Source of the DNA: Meconema thalassinum
Taxonomy: Eukaryota; Arthropoda; Insecta; Orthoptera; Tettigoniidae
Length of the DNA stretch: 64,000 nt
Reading direction: 5' to 3'
NCBI GenBank assembly: GCA_946902985.2
Contig: OX336388.2
Location: forward strand, 1,499,678,545 to 1,499,742,544
Below the pieces are notes generated by a model that had not been told where the DNA came from, did no database searches, and worked only from the letters and a program-made list of their open reading frames with translations. A program made the position numbers and the translations under genes. Of the stretch, positions 55,200 through 64,000 are shown one piece after another; position 1 is the stretch's first letter, and each line of letters opens with the position of its first letter.

Positions 55200-56110
55200 A
55201 TACATATTTACACTCGTATTTAAAAAAAGAAACGAGGTAAGGGCTGGTAATCTAGCAGCTAGATGTTAGCTGCCCAGTAGCAGGTGACGTTGATAGCATT
55301 GGGAGTGGCTGGAATTAGGTCATCCATAGTGCAAGTTGAAGGGCACAAGGAGCACTGACAAAGATGCTGTGTCGTCTGTTGCTCTCCACAATCACAGAGA
55401 TGTGTTGGATGAGAAACCCCACTTCTGCAGATTCACTCTTGTTCTTCCAACTCCTGTAAAAAGTCTATTATGGGCCTTCCATGTTGACCAGTCTTCCTTG
55501 TGGCCACATGGGAAACTTTCCTTTGGCTCCATCCAGTTAGAGAGATGTTCAGTTTTTTCTTCTCACAGTCTGGCTCTTGCAGTTTCTGCTTTCCCTTCAA
55601 GGTCAACAAATGAATGGAGAAAGCTCTTCCTGGATTTCAGCCTCGGTGGAGCTGGAAGGTAACTGCTAAGGGGACGAGCTTCTGATGTTGATGCTTGGAG
55701 TCTTTCCCTGTTTGCTGCTACCTCCTTACGGATCTTACCAGGAGCAATACCAGCTAAATAGCAAGTCTTTTCGATGGTGGTGGGTTTCAGATAGCCAGTG
55801 ATGATTCTGCAGGTTTCATTGAAAGCGATGACAACCTGCTTTGCATGAGCGGACTTGTATCAAACCGGGCAGGCATATTCTCCTGCGGAGTAGCATAGGA
55901 CCAGCTGATATTCTGAGAGTTTGTGATTGCGTTCCCCAGCTGGTTTCTGACAGTTAACGCAGAATATTGTTTCTAGCAGATATCTTTTGCTTTATATTTT
56001 GCCAGTGTTTTTTATACGTTAACGTACGGTCCAGAGTAACTCCTAGGTATTTAGGAGTATAGCAGTGTTCCAATAAGTTCCCTTTCCAGAGGATTTAAGT
56101 TTTCGAGCCG
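55200..56110 (-). pseudogene. Jockey/R1-like LINE C-terminal part, highly decayed
   Basis: On the minus strand, in several frames: KYLGVTLDRTLTYKKHWQNI (about 55990-56060), LLYSAGEYACPVW-like sequence, AIAFNETCRIITGYLKPT-like residues, ETCYLAGIAPGKIRKEVAAN-like residues (about 55700-55860), and a Cys/His-poor terminus (HLCDCGEQQTTQHLCQCSLC, about 55360-55410). These are the thumb and C-terminal parts of Jockey-type RTs. Many stops; no catalytic core in the window. Confidence 0.7.
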
Positions 56111-58160
56111 CCTGGGCGTGGCGCAGATGGTATACACAAGGAGGGGAAAAAAACATTAAACTATTGAGGGTAGGTAATACTGGGAGTACCTGCAGTCGAC
56201 AGATCCCCACAGAATGACCAACATACCAAAGGTAAGGGTAAGGTAATTAGAGGTTCCTGTAATGGTAGAATTCATTACAAAGATAGTAATTTTTTTTTTA
56301 CACCAAGAAATATGACATTTGTAAGTCTTTTATTCAATTCAACAAGATATTATTACTGCTCTGGCTGATCCAGGTTGACCACCTGGGATGGGAAGAAAAT
56401 GATTGACATCATCTAACTCTTATATTAGGTCATGCTCTTGAATGGTCAACATAATTAGCCCCCTTCAACACGTGCCATGTATTACATATTTACACCATGC
56501 CTTGTTACATTAAGTGCTTCATGATTCTGGCATTAGTAACTTTTATCTTTCATATATTTATTTCTGTTCTGACATTTCTTGTGGTAATTTGTTCTTGAAG
56601 GTTGATTTGAATGTCATCATAGTGAATACAGTACACAATAATTTCTAGTGTATCTTTTACTAAAAAGTCCAATAAAGTTCCAAATATGTACAGATGCTCA
56701 GTTATTACTATGTGTTTATGAATGTTGAATGGTCAAGTCACATTAAAATGGTGATCAGTGTTGCATAATAAGAGCTGTTTTACAGGATGAGTGCAGAGAG
56801 TGGGGGATATATTTGCCATCATTTTTAGATCCATGTGGTCTGAACTGCCTTGATCAGATTCACTGGTATAATGTATGCAGTGTTTTTGTCAAAAGACTAA
56901 CATTCTGTTAAGATGGACATTATTATTATTTCAATTAAATAAGGATTAAGCTTATATTTCCTCTTTTGTTCACACTATTGTTGTGTAAGACTTTTTTACT
57001 CAAAATGCCATATTGTATTGATCTGTGGGGTTTGACTTTCATATGTGTTTATCAGGGATTTCATGTTTTACTTCAAAATACTGTAATTTCCAGAATCATT
57101 GATACTCTCACCCCCTGTTGCTGTCACTTGTAATGAACATCAAGTCGAATTCTCAAAAGGATTCAAAGAAACCCCTTAAAAGCATTGACAAATACATAAG
57201 TTAAAAAAATAACAAATCTAACAAGAAGTGTTTTTAAATATTGTGAGTCGTCTTAATACAGGATGCTTTGAGGCCTCTTCTTGTAATCCGTTGCAAGTGG
57301 CTTTTACTCACATGTTGTTTTTTTCTGGTTGTTTCTCATTTCCCAATAATCGGAATTGGAATCTTGTTGACTGCGAAAAGTTACAATATCAATTAATACA
57401 GGATTATAAAAAATTCTATTTGGAATTGCCCTCTACAATTCAAGTTGGTTATACATCAGCTTTTCTAGGGCTTTAAGGTGAGCTCAAAGTATGGGATATA
57501 GTCATTAACTTTCAGAACCAAGCTAACTTCAAGGAAATAATTTTCTATCGTGTAAACCTTCAATTTGGGGGTAATTTGAAATCTTTTCCACTATTTTAGG
57601 ATACAGGCAATGTTGTTTGCTGCACTTTGTGCACAATGCAATAATGTGGTGGCTGTAGCTCACTCTTTTTCTTCCTTATCTGAGATTGTTTTAGGGTGGA
57701 ATGCTTTGTGAATGTGTTTCTCAATTCAACCAGCCCTTGACGTGGAAACTTAAGAAAGTAAAATATGTATTCATAGTAAAAACTTCAATGTTACTTCCTA
57801 ATATAGGCATACACAAACAGAGCTCTCCAGGAATGTCAGAGCAGAGTTATACTCTTGTGAGTGGAGACATAGGGGGAGGGAGTTTCATTACATTGACATA
57901 CTGTGGTAAGAAGGCAGTGATAGTTCAAGTAATCTGTGTATTTTCGGTTGTTAACCACTTGTTGTTATCTGCAATGTTTAAAAAGAGGAGCACGGATGAG
58001 TGGTAAAATTCAAATAAATACCTAATCCTACTTGAGAGCATACAATTAACCTTTGCCTCTTCAGATCCTTTCTTGTGTACCAACTAAGGATCCATTTATA
58101 TTTCTTATAAGTTAAATAAACAATAAAACCCCTCAAAAATATGTAGGCTACTTTATTATC
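56111..58160. other. no supported feature
   Basis: About 2 kb of AT-rich sequence with chance ORFs only (for example 57228-57476 and 57701-58006), none with a recognised domain or splice-compatible context. Confidence 0.4.
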
Positions 58161-58162
58161 AT

Positions 58163-58925
58163 TCTTCTTCTTCACGTACCGTGTTCAGTCTCTGGAACGT
58201 TGGCGATGGAAAAGGTGTCTCTGTCCACCGCAAGCCGGAACAATTCTTCAACAGATCGAATACGTGACCACTCGATATTCTGAAGCCAGGACATCTGTCT
58301 TCTGCCACGCCCTCGTCTGCCATCTATTTTGCCTTGTAGTATTAGTCAAAGCAACTGATATTTTTGGCCTCTAAGTACATGACCCAAATAGGCAGTTTTT
58401 TGATACTTAATGGTAAACAAAAGCTGAATATACATTTTGCTCTTCTGAGGACATCTGTGTTAGTAACTCTATCAGTCCAAGGTATTTTAAGCATTCGTCT
58501 ATGAATCCACATTTCGAAGGCCTCTAATCGTTTCATGGTGTTGACCTTCAAAGTTCAAACCTCCATACTATACAAGATTGTCGACCAGACATAGGTTCGA
58601 GCCAATCTTTGTCGGAGCTTCAGATTTAAGTGATCATTGTTGAAGCACGAGGACATTTTCCTATATACACTGCGTGCCATTTGAATGCGACTTCTGATTT
58701 CAACTTCGGGATTTAAATCATCAGTGATGATACTCCCTTGATATTTGAAATGGTGAACACTCTCGACTGGAAGACCTCTGATGTTCAAAGCAGCCTGGTC
58801 ATGAGTTTGATGACTAAAAACCATAAATTTGAAGTCCAAATTCTTCAGATGCTGTGCTGATGTTGGTTAGTAATTGTTGAAGGCCTTCAAGTTTTTTCTA
58901 AGGCTGTCTTGAAAATCCTATCCGA
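58163..58925 (-). pseudogene. LINE C-terminal fragment with (GAA)n tail
   Basis: The minus strand encodes NIRGLPVESVHHFKYQGSII, RSRIQMARSVYRKMSSCF, LRQRLARTYVWSTILYSME (58555-58839) and RLEAFEMWIHRRMLKIPWTD followed by RVTNTDVLRR (58342-58551). It ends in GAAGAAGAAG near 58163. The pattern resembles the C-terminus of the family 3 LINE (RRIEAFEMWCYRRMMKIRWV). The RT core is missing. Confidence 0.83.
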
Positions 58926-59020
58926 GTATTAAATATCCATATTAAATACAATAAAACCACCTTTATCCGGACTAATTGAGGCTGAGAGTTGTCCGAATTA
59001 ACAAAAATGAAAAGAAACAA
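58891..59020. repeat. direct duplicate of the Tigger 5' edge (first copy)
   Basis: 130 bp almost identical to 59385-59514, offset 494 bp. It includes host sequence (GTTTTTTCTAAGGCT) and the first ~70 bp of the Tigger element (CAATAAAACC(A/G)CCTTTATCC). A local duplication is more economical than two insertions at the same spot. Confidence 0.82.
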
Positions 59021-59442
59021 GCTCAATGTGTCATCGGCATATCAAATTGTATTTAGGACAACACCATTCACTCGAACTCCTAAATGGGTTTTATCATTTT
59101 AAATAATTATGTCGACTTCGCTGGGGTCTGGCGTTACATTACGGTGACGGGACGAAATGTACCGAGAATGCACTGAGGTGTGTGACGTCATAGTACTGCT
59201 TGAGCTTCTTCTTTTCCCCGCGCGTTCCGGTGAGCGTGAAGTCATCCAGCCAGCTAACTCCTTTGACCTTGGTTTGCTCTTGTTGTTTTTTGTTTTTGTT
59301 TTTTTACTAACGGACTTTGAGTTCACAGAGCATTTGCAGCATTTAAAATGATATAAAGTCTAGTCTTTCAGACTGACTATCATTGTTTTTTCTAAGGCTT
59401 TCTTGAAAATCCTATCCGAATATTAAATATCCATATTAAATA

Positions 59443-61635
59443 CAATAAAACCGCCTTTATCCGGACTAATTGAGGCTGAGAGTTGTCCGGATTAACTAAA
59501 ATGAAAAGAAACAAAAACATTTTCATGAAAATATAATGGTTTAATAACATAATGAAGTACAGTACCTTGTGTTGATGAAACATGAAAGTTATAAATTGGT
59601 TTCCTTTGGTGTGAAGTAACTGTCTATCTTTCTTTGTGGCTTGTTGCTCATCTCCTTTGCACGCAAGTGTCTCATTTGATTATAATACGTGGATTTCCTC
59701 ATTTTCACTCTGCTGAACAAAATCAATTACACAATTAAGATGTTGTTTAACCTCACTTAATTTCATTTTTTGTTGTGAACCGATATCACTCTCCTTCCTT
59801 ACCTTCAGACGCACTATCACTATCTTCAATCTTGCTTACACTATCCACAATTTCATCTTCATTCAGTATTTGGTAGCCTGGTTCCACTTCATCATTGTCG
59901 AGCCAGTCCTCAATCTCTTCTTCTGTGACTGATTTCTCACCACCTTTTTTTAGTGCTTCGTGATAGTCCTTGCTTTCAATTTCACTGTCAAGTTCAACAT
60001 AGCTGCCATGTAGGCCTAAAAGTTTGTTCCATGCATTGGACAGTGTAGATGATGCTATGTCGTTCACTGCTGATGCGAAATTAAAGATCATTGACCTGAA
60101 GTTATATTTTGTAGAGTGTTTTCTGCTCGTTTGTCTTCACCATCAACTTCGTAGACTTCAGACAGGAATCTCTTCCTGTATAACCTCTTTGCAGTGTATA
60201 GCATGTCCTGGTCCATCGGTTGGATTAGCGAAGTTGTGTTAGGTGGCAAGAATAGACATTTAATTTTTCCTTCCTTATTGCAGAGGTGTTTCTTGTCAGG
60301 ATGAGCAGGTACATTATCCAACAAGATTAAGGCTTTTACCTCACTTTGGGATTTATCCAATTGGTGACTTCTTATTTCAGGCACGACGTTGTTGTGGAAC
60401 CAATTTAATGTGATTTCTGAAGTAAACCAGGCATTTTTGGAGTTGAAATAATGCACAGGCAAGGAGGACATTACATTTTTAATGGCCCTTGGTTGTTAAC
60501 TTTCCCCAACAATCACAGGTTTCAATATGCGACTCCCGTCGGCATTGACACACAACAATGCAGAAACACGTTCTTTACTTATTTTTCTTCCAGGAGTGTT
60601 TTTCAACGACTTTGGGGCTTGAGTATTCTCAGGCAAGGGCCCCAAAACAGGCCAGTTTCGTCGGCATTGTAAACCTGGCACAACTCTAAACCCTCTTCCT
60701 TTATGAGAGCGTGAAGTTTTTCTCTGAATGGTTCAACAGCTCCTACGTCTGCATTTAATCTTTCCCCACACATCTTTCTGTTTACACTGTTGTGGCATTT
60801 GCGAAATCTGAATAGCCAACCAGAGCTAGCTGAAAATTCATTTACGCAAAGTTGTTTCGCCAGATGTTGGGCTGCAACTTGAATTTCAACACCTCTCACT
60901 GCTATTCCACTTGCACGAAATTGTTCATACCAACTGCTTGATCTAACTGTTCTGCTGGTGGTCGCATTCGTTTCATCTGACAGGTTCCTTTATTCACATT
61001 ACATTTCAATGCAAATGACTGTAATTCACACTTTTTCTTCCATATGTCGGAAACTGTTTGTTTGGTAATCCCAAATTCCACACATACTCAACTTTTCATG
61101 TAAAGAAAGAGCTTTATGCTTACGTTTTCCCGACGTTATTAGTAGTTTGCTAAGTGACATGTTAACTGAACAACTGAGTTGAAGTCGGACGAAGGACAAA
61201 CTGCGGTTTGAGGTAGAAAGGCTCCCCAACCCCTGTCATTAGGCGGTGGTGTGGGTGACATTCCACAGGGCAACAACCCTCATTAGTGACCACTGCATCG
61301 CAGCGGTAACACAGTCAAGTGCATTCTTTCTTTTCAAACTGCCACTACTGGCCAATGATTGATCGATAAACGGAGAGAAACCTTACGTTTTGAGAAATAC
61401 ACTATGCGAACAAAAGACAACCCATTTTGACTGATTTGGTGCGAGCCGTCTTCCTGATTTCATTGTACAGTAGCCTACTTTCCCAACATAAGAACTCATT
61501 ATGAAATTAAGACAATGCTTCGCGGTAATTCGTTGTAGAATTTTTTGTTATTCAAAAAATATTTTTATTTATTTACTGACTTTACTTTTTAAGCCTGTCC
61601 GGATTAAAGCGGTCCAGATAAACGCGGTTTTACTG
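59443..61635 (-). mobile_element. Tigger/pogo-type DNA transposon (2.2 kb)
   Basis: The TIRs are CAATAAAACCGCCTTTATCC (left) and, inverted, CAGTAAAACCGCGTTTATCT (right), flanked by TA (59441-59442, 61636-61637). Minus-strand coding remnants: N-terminal HTH (KRKHKALSLHEKLSMC, 61100-61180), CENP-B-type HTH and first catalytic D (SSGWLFRFRKCHN ... VYNADETGLFWG, 60603-60899), PGRKISKERVSALLCVNADG (60496-60681), DDE core (LLDNVPAHPDKKH ... LPPNTTSLIQPMDQ, 60088-60471) and an acidic C-terminus (59786-60091). Frameshifts separate these parts. Length and order fit Tigger elements. Confidence 0.92.
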
Positions 61636-61639
61636 TATA

Positions 61640-63770
61640 CTTTCTTCTTGCATCGTTATGCCCGACTCAGGAGCACGGTTGAACCTGTTTAGCTGATGTG
61701 TTGGCCTTCTTTTCCTTCCAAAATCTCTTCATCCTCTCGCTGAGCGCCTTTCTTCGGTCTTCTGTCCAAGTTATGGTGGCCCTGGTGTTGGGTTTGTCTT
61801 CAAATTGGTGATTGTCGATTAGGGTTCTGAATTTGCATCTGTTCTGTATAATATTGTCTGAAATGTTGATTTCCTGGAGATCTGTTTCAATTTCACGTAG
61901 CCAGCTGTTCTTGGTTTTTAGTGAGAGGGCCAAGTTGAGAATTCTTTTAGTCAATCATTGTTCATTCTGATAATGTGCCCGTAAAATTTCAATCGTCTTT
62001 TCCGAAAAGTATGAGACATTTTTTCACATTGGCGATATATTTCCTGGGCTGACTTTTTCCTCCAGATTCCCTCTATAAAAACTGGGCCAAAAATTTTTCG
62101 TGAAATTTTCCTTTCTTGTTTTTCAATCTCTTTGGTTAAAGATTTGCCACCAATGATTAAGGTTTCTGATGCATATATCGCCTCCGGTTTGATTACTGTA
62201 TTATAATGTCTAAGTTTTGCTTTCCGAGATATTGATTTTTTGTTATACCTATTCCAAGTGATTCTGTAATTTGGAAATTCTCTCTTTATTTGCTTCACGG
62301 TTTAAACCAGAGGGCTGAATAATTTCTCCCAGATATTTGAATTCGTTCATTTGAAAGATTTTGCCGAATTTAGTTCTCATAGGTTGTCCGTCTAAGTATC
62401 GTGAGGCTCTTTCCATGTACTGAGTTTTCTCATAAGAAATTTGAAGTCCCGTTTTGATGGCAATTTCATGTAATTTCTCAATGGAATGAATTGCTTCTTG
62501 CCTGTTATTAGAAAGGATTGCTATGTCATCAGCAAAGGCCAAACAATGTACATGAATTCTATCTTTGAGTAGTCTGCCAAGGGTTATTCCCTTAGTTTCC
62601 TTTTCCCAGGTCCTGATTATCTTCTCAAGTACGAGGTTGAACAGTAACGGAGATAATCCGTCTCCTTGGCGGACCCCAGTGTTAATTGCAAAAGGCTCAG
62701 ATATTTCGCCGAGGAATTTAACTTTTGAAGTAGTGCCAGTTAATGTTTGTCTGATTAATTCTCTTGTTCTTCTATCCACTTGAAATTCTTCTAGAGTATT
62801 GAAAAGTGTTTGACGATCTATAGAGTCATATTCTTTTCTGAAATCTACAAAGGTAATGACTGTCTGTCTGGTTTTGCGCATTTGTAGGATAGTTTTGAGA
62901 TTAAGAATTTGTTCTGTACATGATTTTCCTTTTTGGAAACCTGCCTGGTATTCTCCAATCAGACGGTCTGTTTGTTTCTCAAGTCTAGTGAGCAGGGCTT
63001 TGGAGAAAATTTTATAAATAACTGGTATCAAGGAAATTCCTGTATAATTATTGATGTTGGTTTTATCCCCTTTCTTGTGCAGTGGATGGATTAGCGCACA
63101 TTTCCAATCCTCAGGTATTTCTTCGGTGATCCAGATGTTCTCAAGAATTGAGTGGATTTTCCGGGCTACGTTCTCACCACCTATCTTCAGCATTTCGGCA
63201 ATTATACCATCTTCCCCTGGGGCTTTATTATTTTTGAGTCCATGGATTATTTCTTTAATTTCTTCCAATGTTGGGGGTTCTGAATCTTGGTTGGATGTTT
63301 TTTTTTTTTTTTTCAAAGATGAGTTGTTCTTTAGGGGATTCACAGTTTAAAAGATCCTTGAAATAATCTGCTAGAAGTTTGCAATTTTCTTGATTATTTG
63401 TTTCCAATGTCCCATCTGGGCGTTTGAAGCAAAGACTGGGTGCCTGATAATTTGATAATTCTTCTCTGAATGTTTTGTAGAAGTTTCGTGTATTATTTTT
63501 AGTAAAATCTTGTTCAATTTCAGCCAATCTGTAGTGATCGTACTTGCATTTTTCAGATCTGATGATTTTAGAGGTTTGTTTCTGTACTTTGGTGAATTCG
63601 TGCCAATTTTGTTCCGTTTTGTGAGAATTCCAATTCTGCCAGGCTTTAATTCTGAAGTTTATAGCCTTGTCACGGGTTTCGTTCCACCACCTATGCTTGC
63701 GTTTCCTGTATACTTTAATATTTATTTCATAAAAAGCATTAACATTTACCATTTTAGGAAAATGTAAGAA
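61640..63770 (-). mobile_element. LINE (family 1), RT to 3' end
   Basis: Minus strand: linker (63255-63752; HRWWNETRDKAINFRIKAWQ ... NTRNFYKTFREELSNYQAPS), full RT (62249-63343; NNKAPGEDGIIAEMLK, HPLHKKGDKTNINNYTGISL, GEYQAGFQKGKSC, VDFRKEYDSIDRQTLFNTL, GVRQGDGLSPLLFN, CLAFADDIAILSN), thumb and distal part (61951-62298; RKRRLKFYGHIIRMNND) and C-terminus (61667-61954). A (GAA)-like tail ends near 61642, beside the Tigger end. The RT ORF of 364 codons is uninterrupted and all RT motifs, including FADD, are present. No endonuclease is seen in this window. Confidence 0.9.
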
Positions 63771-63829
63771 AATTGCAGTATTGATAGATAATTAATTAAA
63801 ATGCTCCACCAATTTTTTCCGATTATTTT

Positions 63830-64000
63830 TTGGGGTCCACCACTCTGCACCTCGCTCTCTATTTGTTGCGGTTTGCTGCATCTATAGGACGAAGACCTAC
63901 GATGCGCATATTGTCATGTAGGATATCCATCCAATTCCTTTTTGGTGTTCCTGGAGGTCTTTGTCCATCAGGCTCGAGAGCAAGTGACTTCCTTACAATG
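63830..64000 (-). pseudogene. LINE C-terminal fragment at window edge
   Basis: The minus strand reads SLALEPDGQRPPGTPKRNWM, then DILHDNMRIVGLRPIDAANR. The G-x-P-K-x-x-W-x-D and LRPxDAxxR pattern is typical of the distal C-terminus of RTE-like ORFs. It continues past the window. Confidence 0.7.

Noticed and set aside
57228..58006. Two plus-strand ORFs as genes
   Set aside because: No domain, no splice context; expected by chance in 2 kb of AT-rich sequence.

Overview
The window is eukaryotic, AT-rich and almost entirely made of transposable elements. The element mix (mariner/Tc1, P-element/THAP, Tigger, Penelope-like, Ty3/Gypsy, several LINE families, at least four tRNA-derived SINE families) and the size of the one host intron seen point to an arthropod, most likely an insect with a large genome. 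The order is a guess; nothing here fixes it.

One host gene is supported. Two + strand exons (25309-25415 and 33255-33332) encode the C-terminal FATC end of the SMG1 kinase (nonsense-mediated mRNA decay), ending LYEGWTPWV-stop. They are separated by a 7.8 kb intron holding a 5.1 kb TIR-bounded composite. The left 25 kb is therefore probably SMG1 intron or upstream gene, and 33.3 kb onward is 3' UTR or intergenic.

Layout. (1) 1-8.75 kb is a four-level nest: a SINE split by a Penelope-like element (10-bp TSD) whose inverted terminal arms carry hammerhead-ribozyme motifs; a 6.4 kb Gypsy element inserted in its left arm (5-bp TSD; the right arm shows the empty site); and a 1.35 kb tandem-repeat insert that splits the Gypsy pol. 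(2) 8.8-11.2 kb is Helitron-type debris cut by a LINE and a MITE. (3) 11.8-14.1 kb has a mariner foldback and another inverted-arm element. (4) 15.6-18 kb is a field of degenerate ~79-bp repeats with a full-length SINE. (5) 19-24.3 kb has a TTAA-flanked MITE and a P-element-like transposase gene carrying its own MITE and a misplaced 100-bp internal duplication. (6) 24.5-33.3 kb is the SMG1 exon/intron region with nested LINEs, a SINE and 187-bp tandem repeats. (7) 34-37.1 kb has a nearly full-length Tc1/mariner-type element and a second TA-flanked TIR element. (8) 38.8-41.8 kb is an endonuclease/RT LINE whose reading frame is broken by only one stop. (9) 42.5-44.3 kb is a LINE tail fused to a gag/RT remnant. 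(10) 45-47.5 kb has SINEs, including a mosaic one. (11) 50.7-52.4 kb is a three-level nest: SINE, TA-flanked DNA transposon, and an inverted-dimer insert with hammerhead-like cores, resembling an animal retrozyme or Penelope terminal repeat. (12) 53-64 kb has LINE fragments, a Tigger element with a duplicated 5' end, and another long LINE.

Apart from SMG1, nothing here is a working pathway. Most coding sequences are decayed transposon genes, and the interest lies in nested insertions with clean target-site duplications, self-cleaving ribozyme motifs, and local rearrangements.
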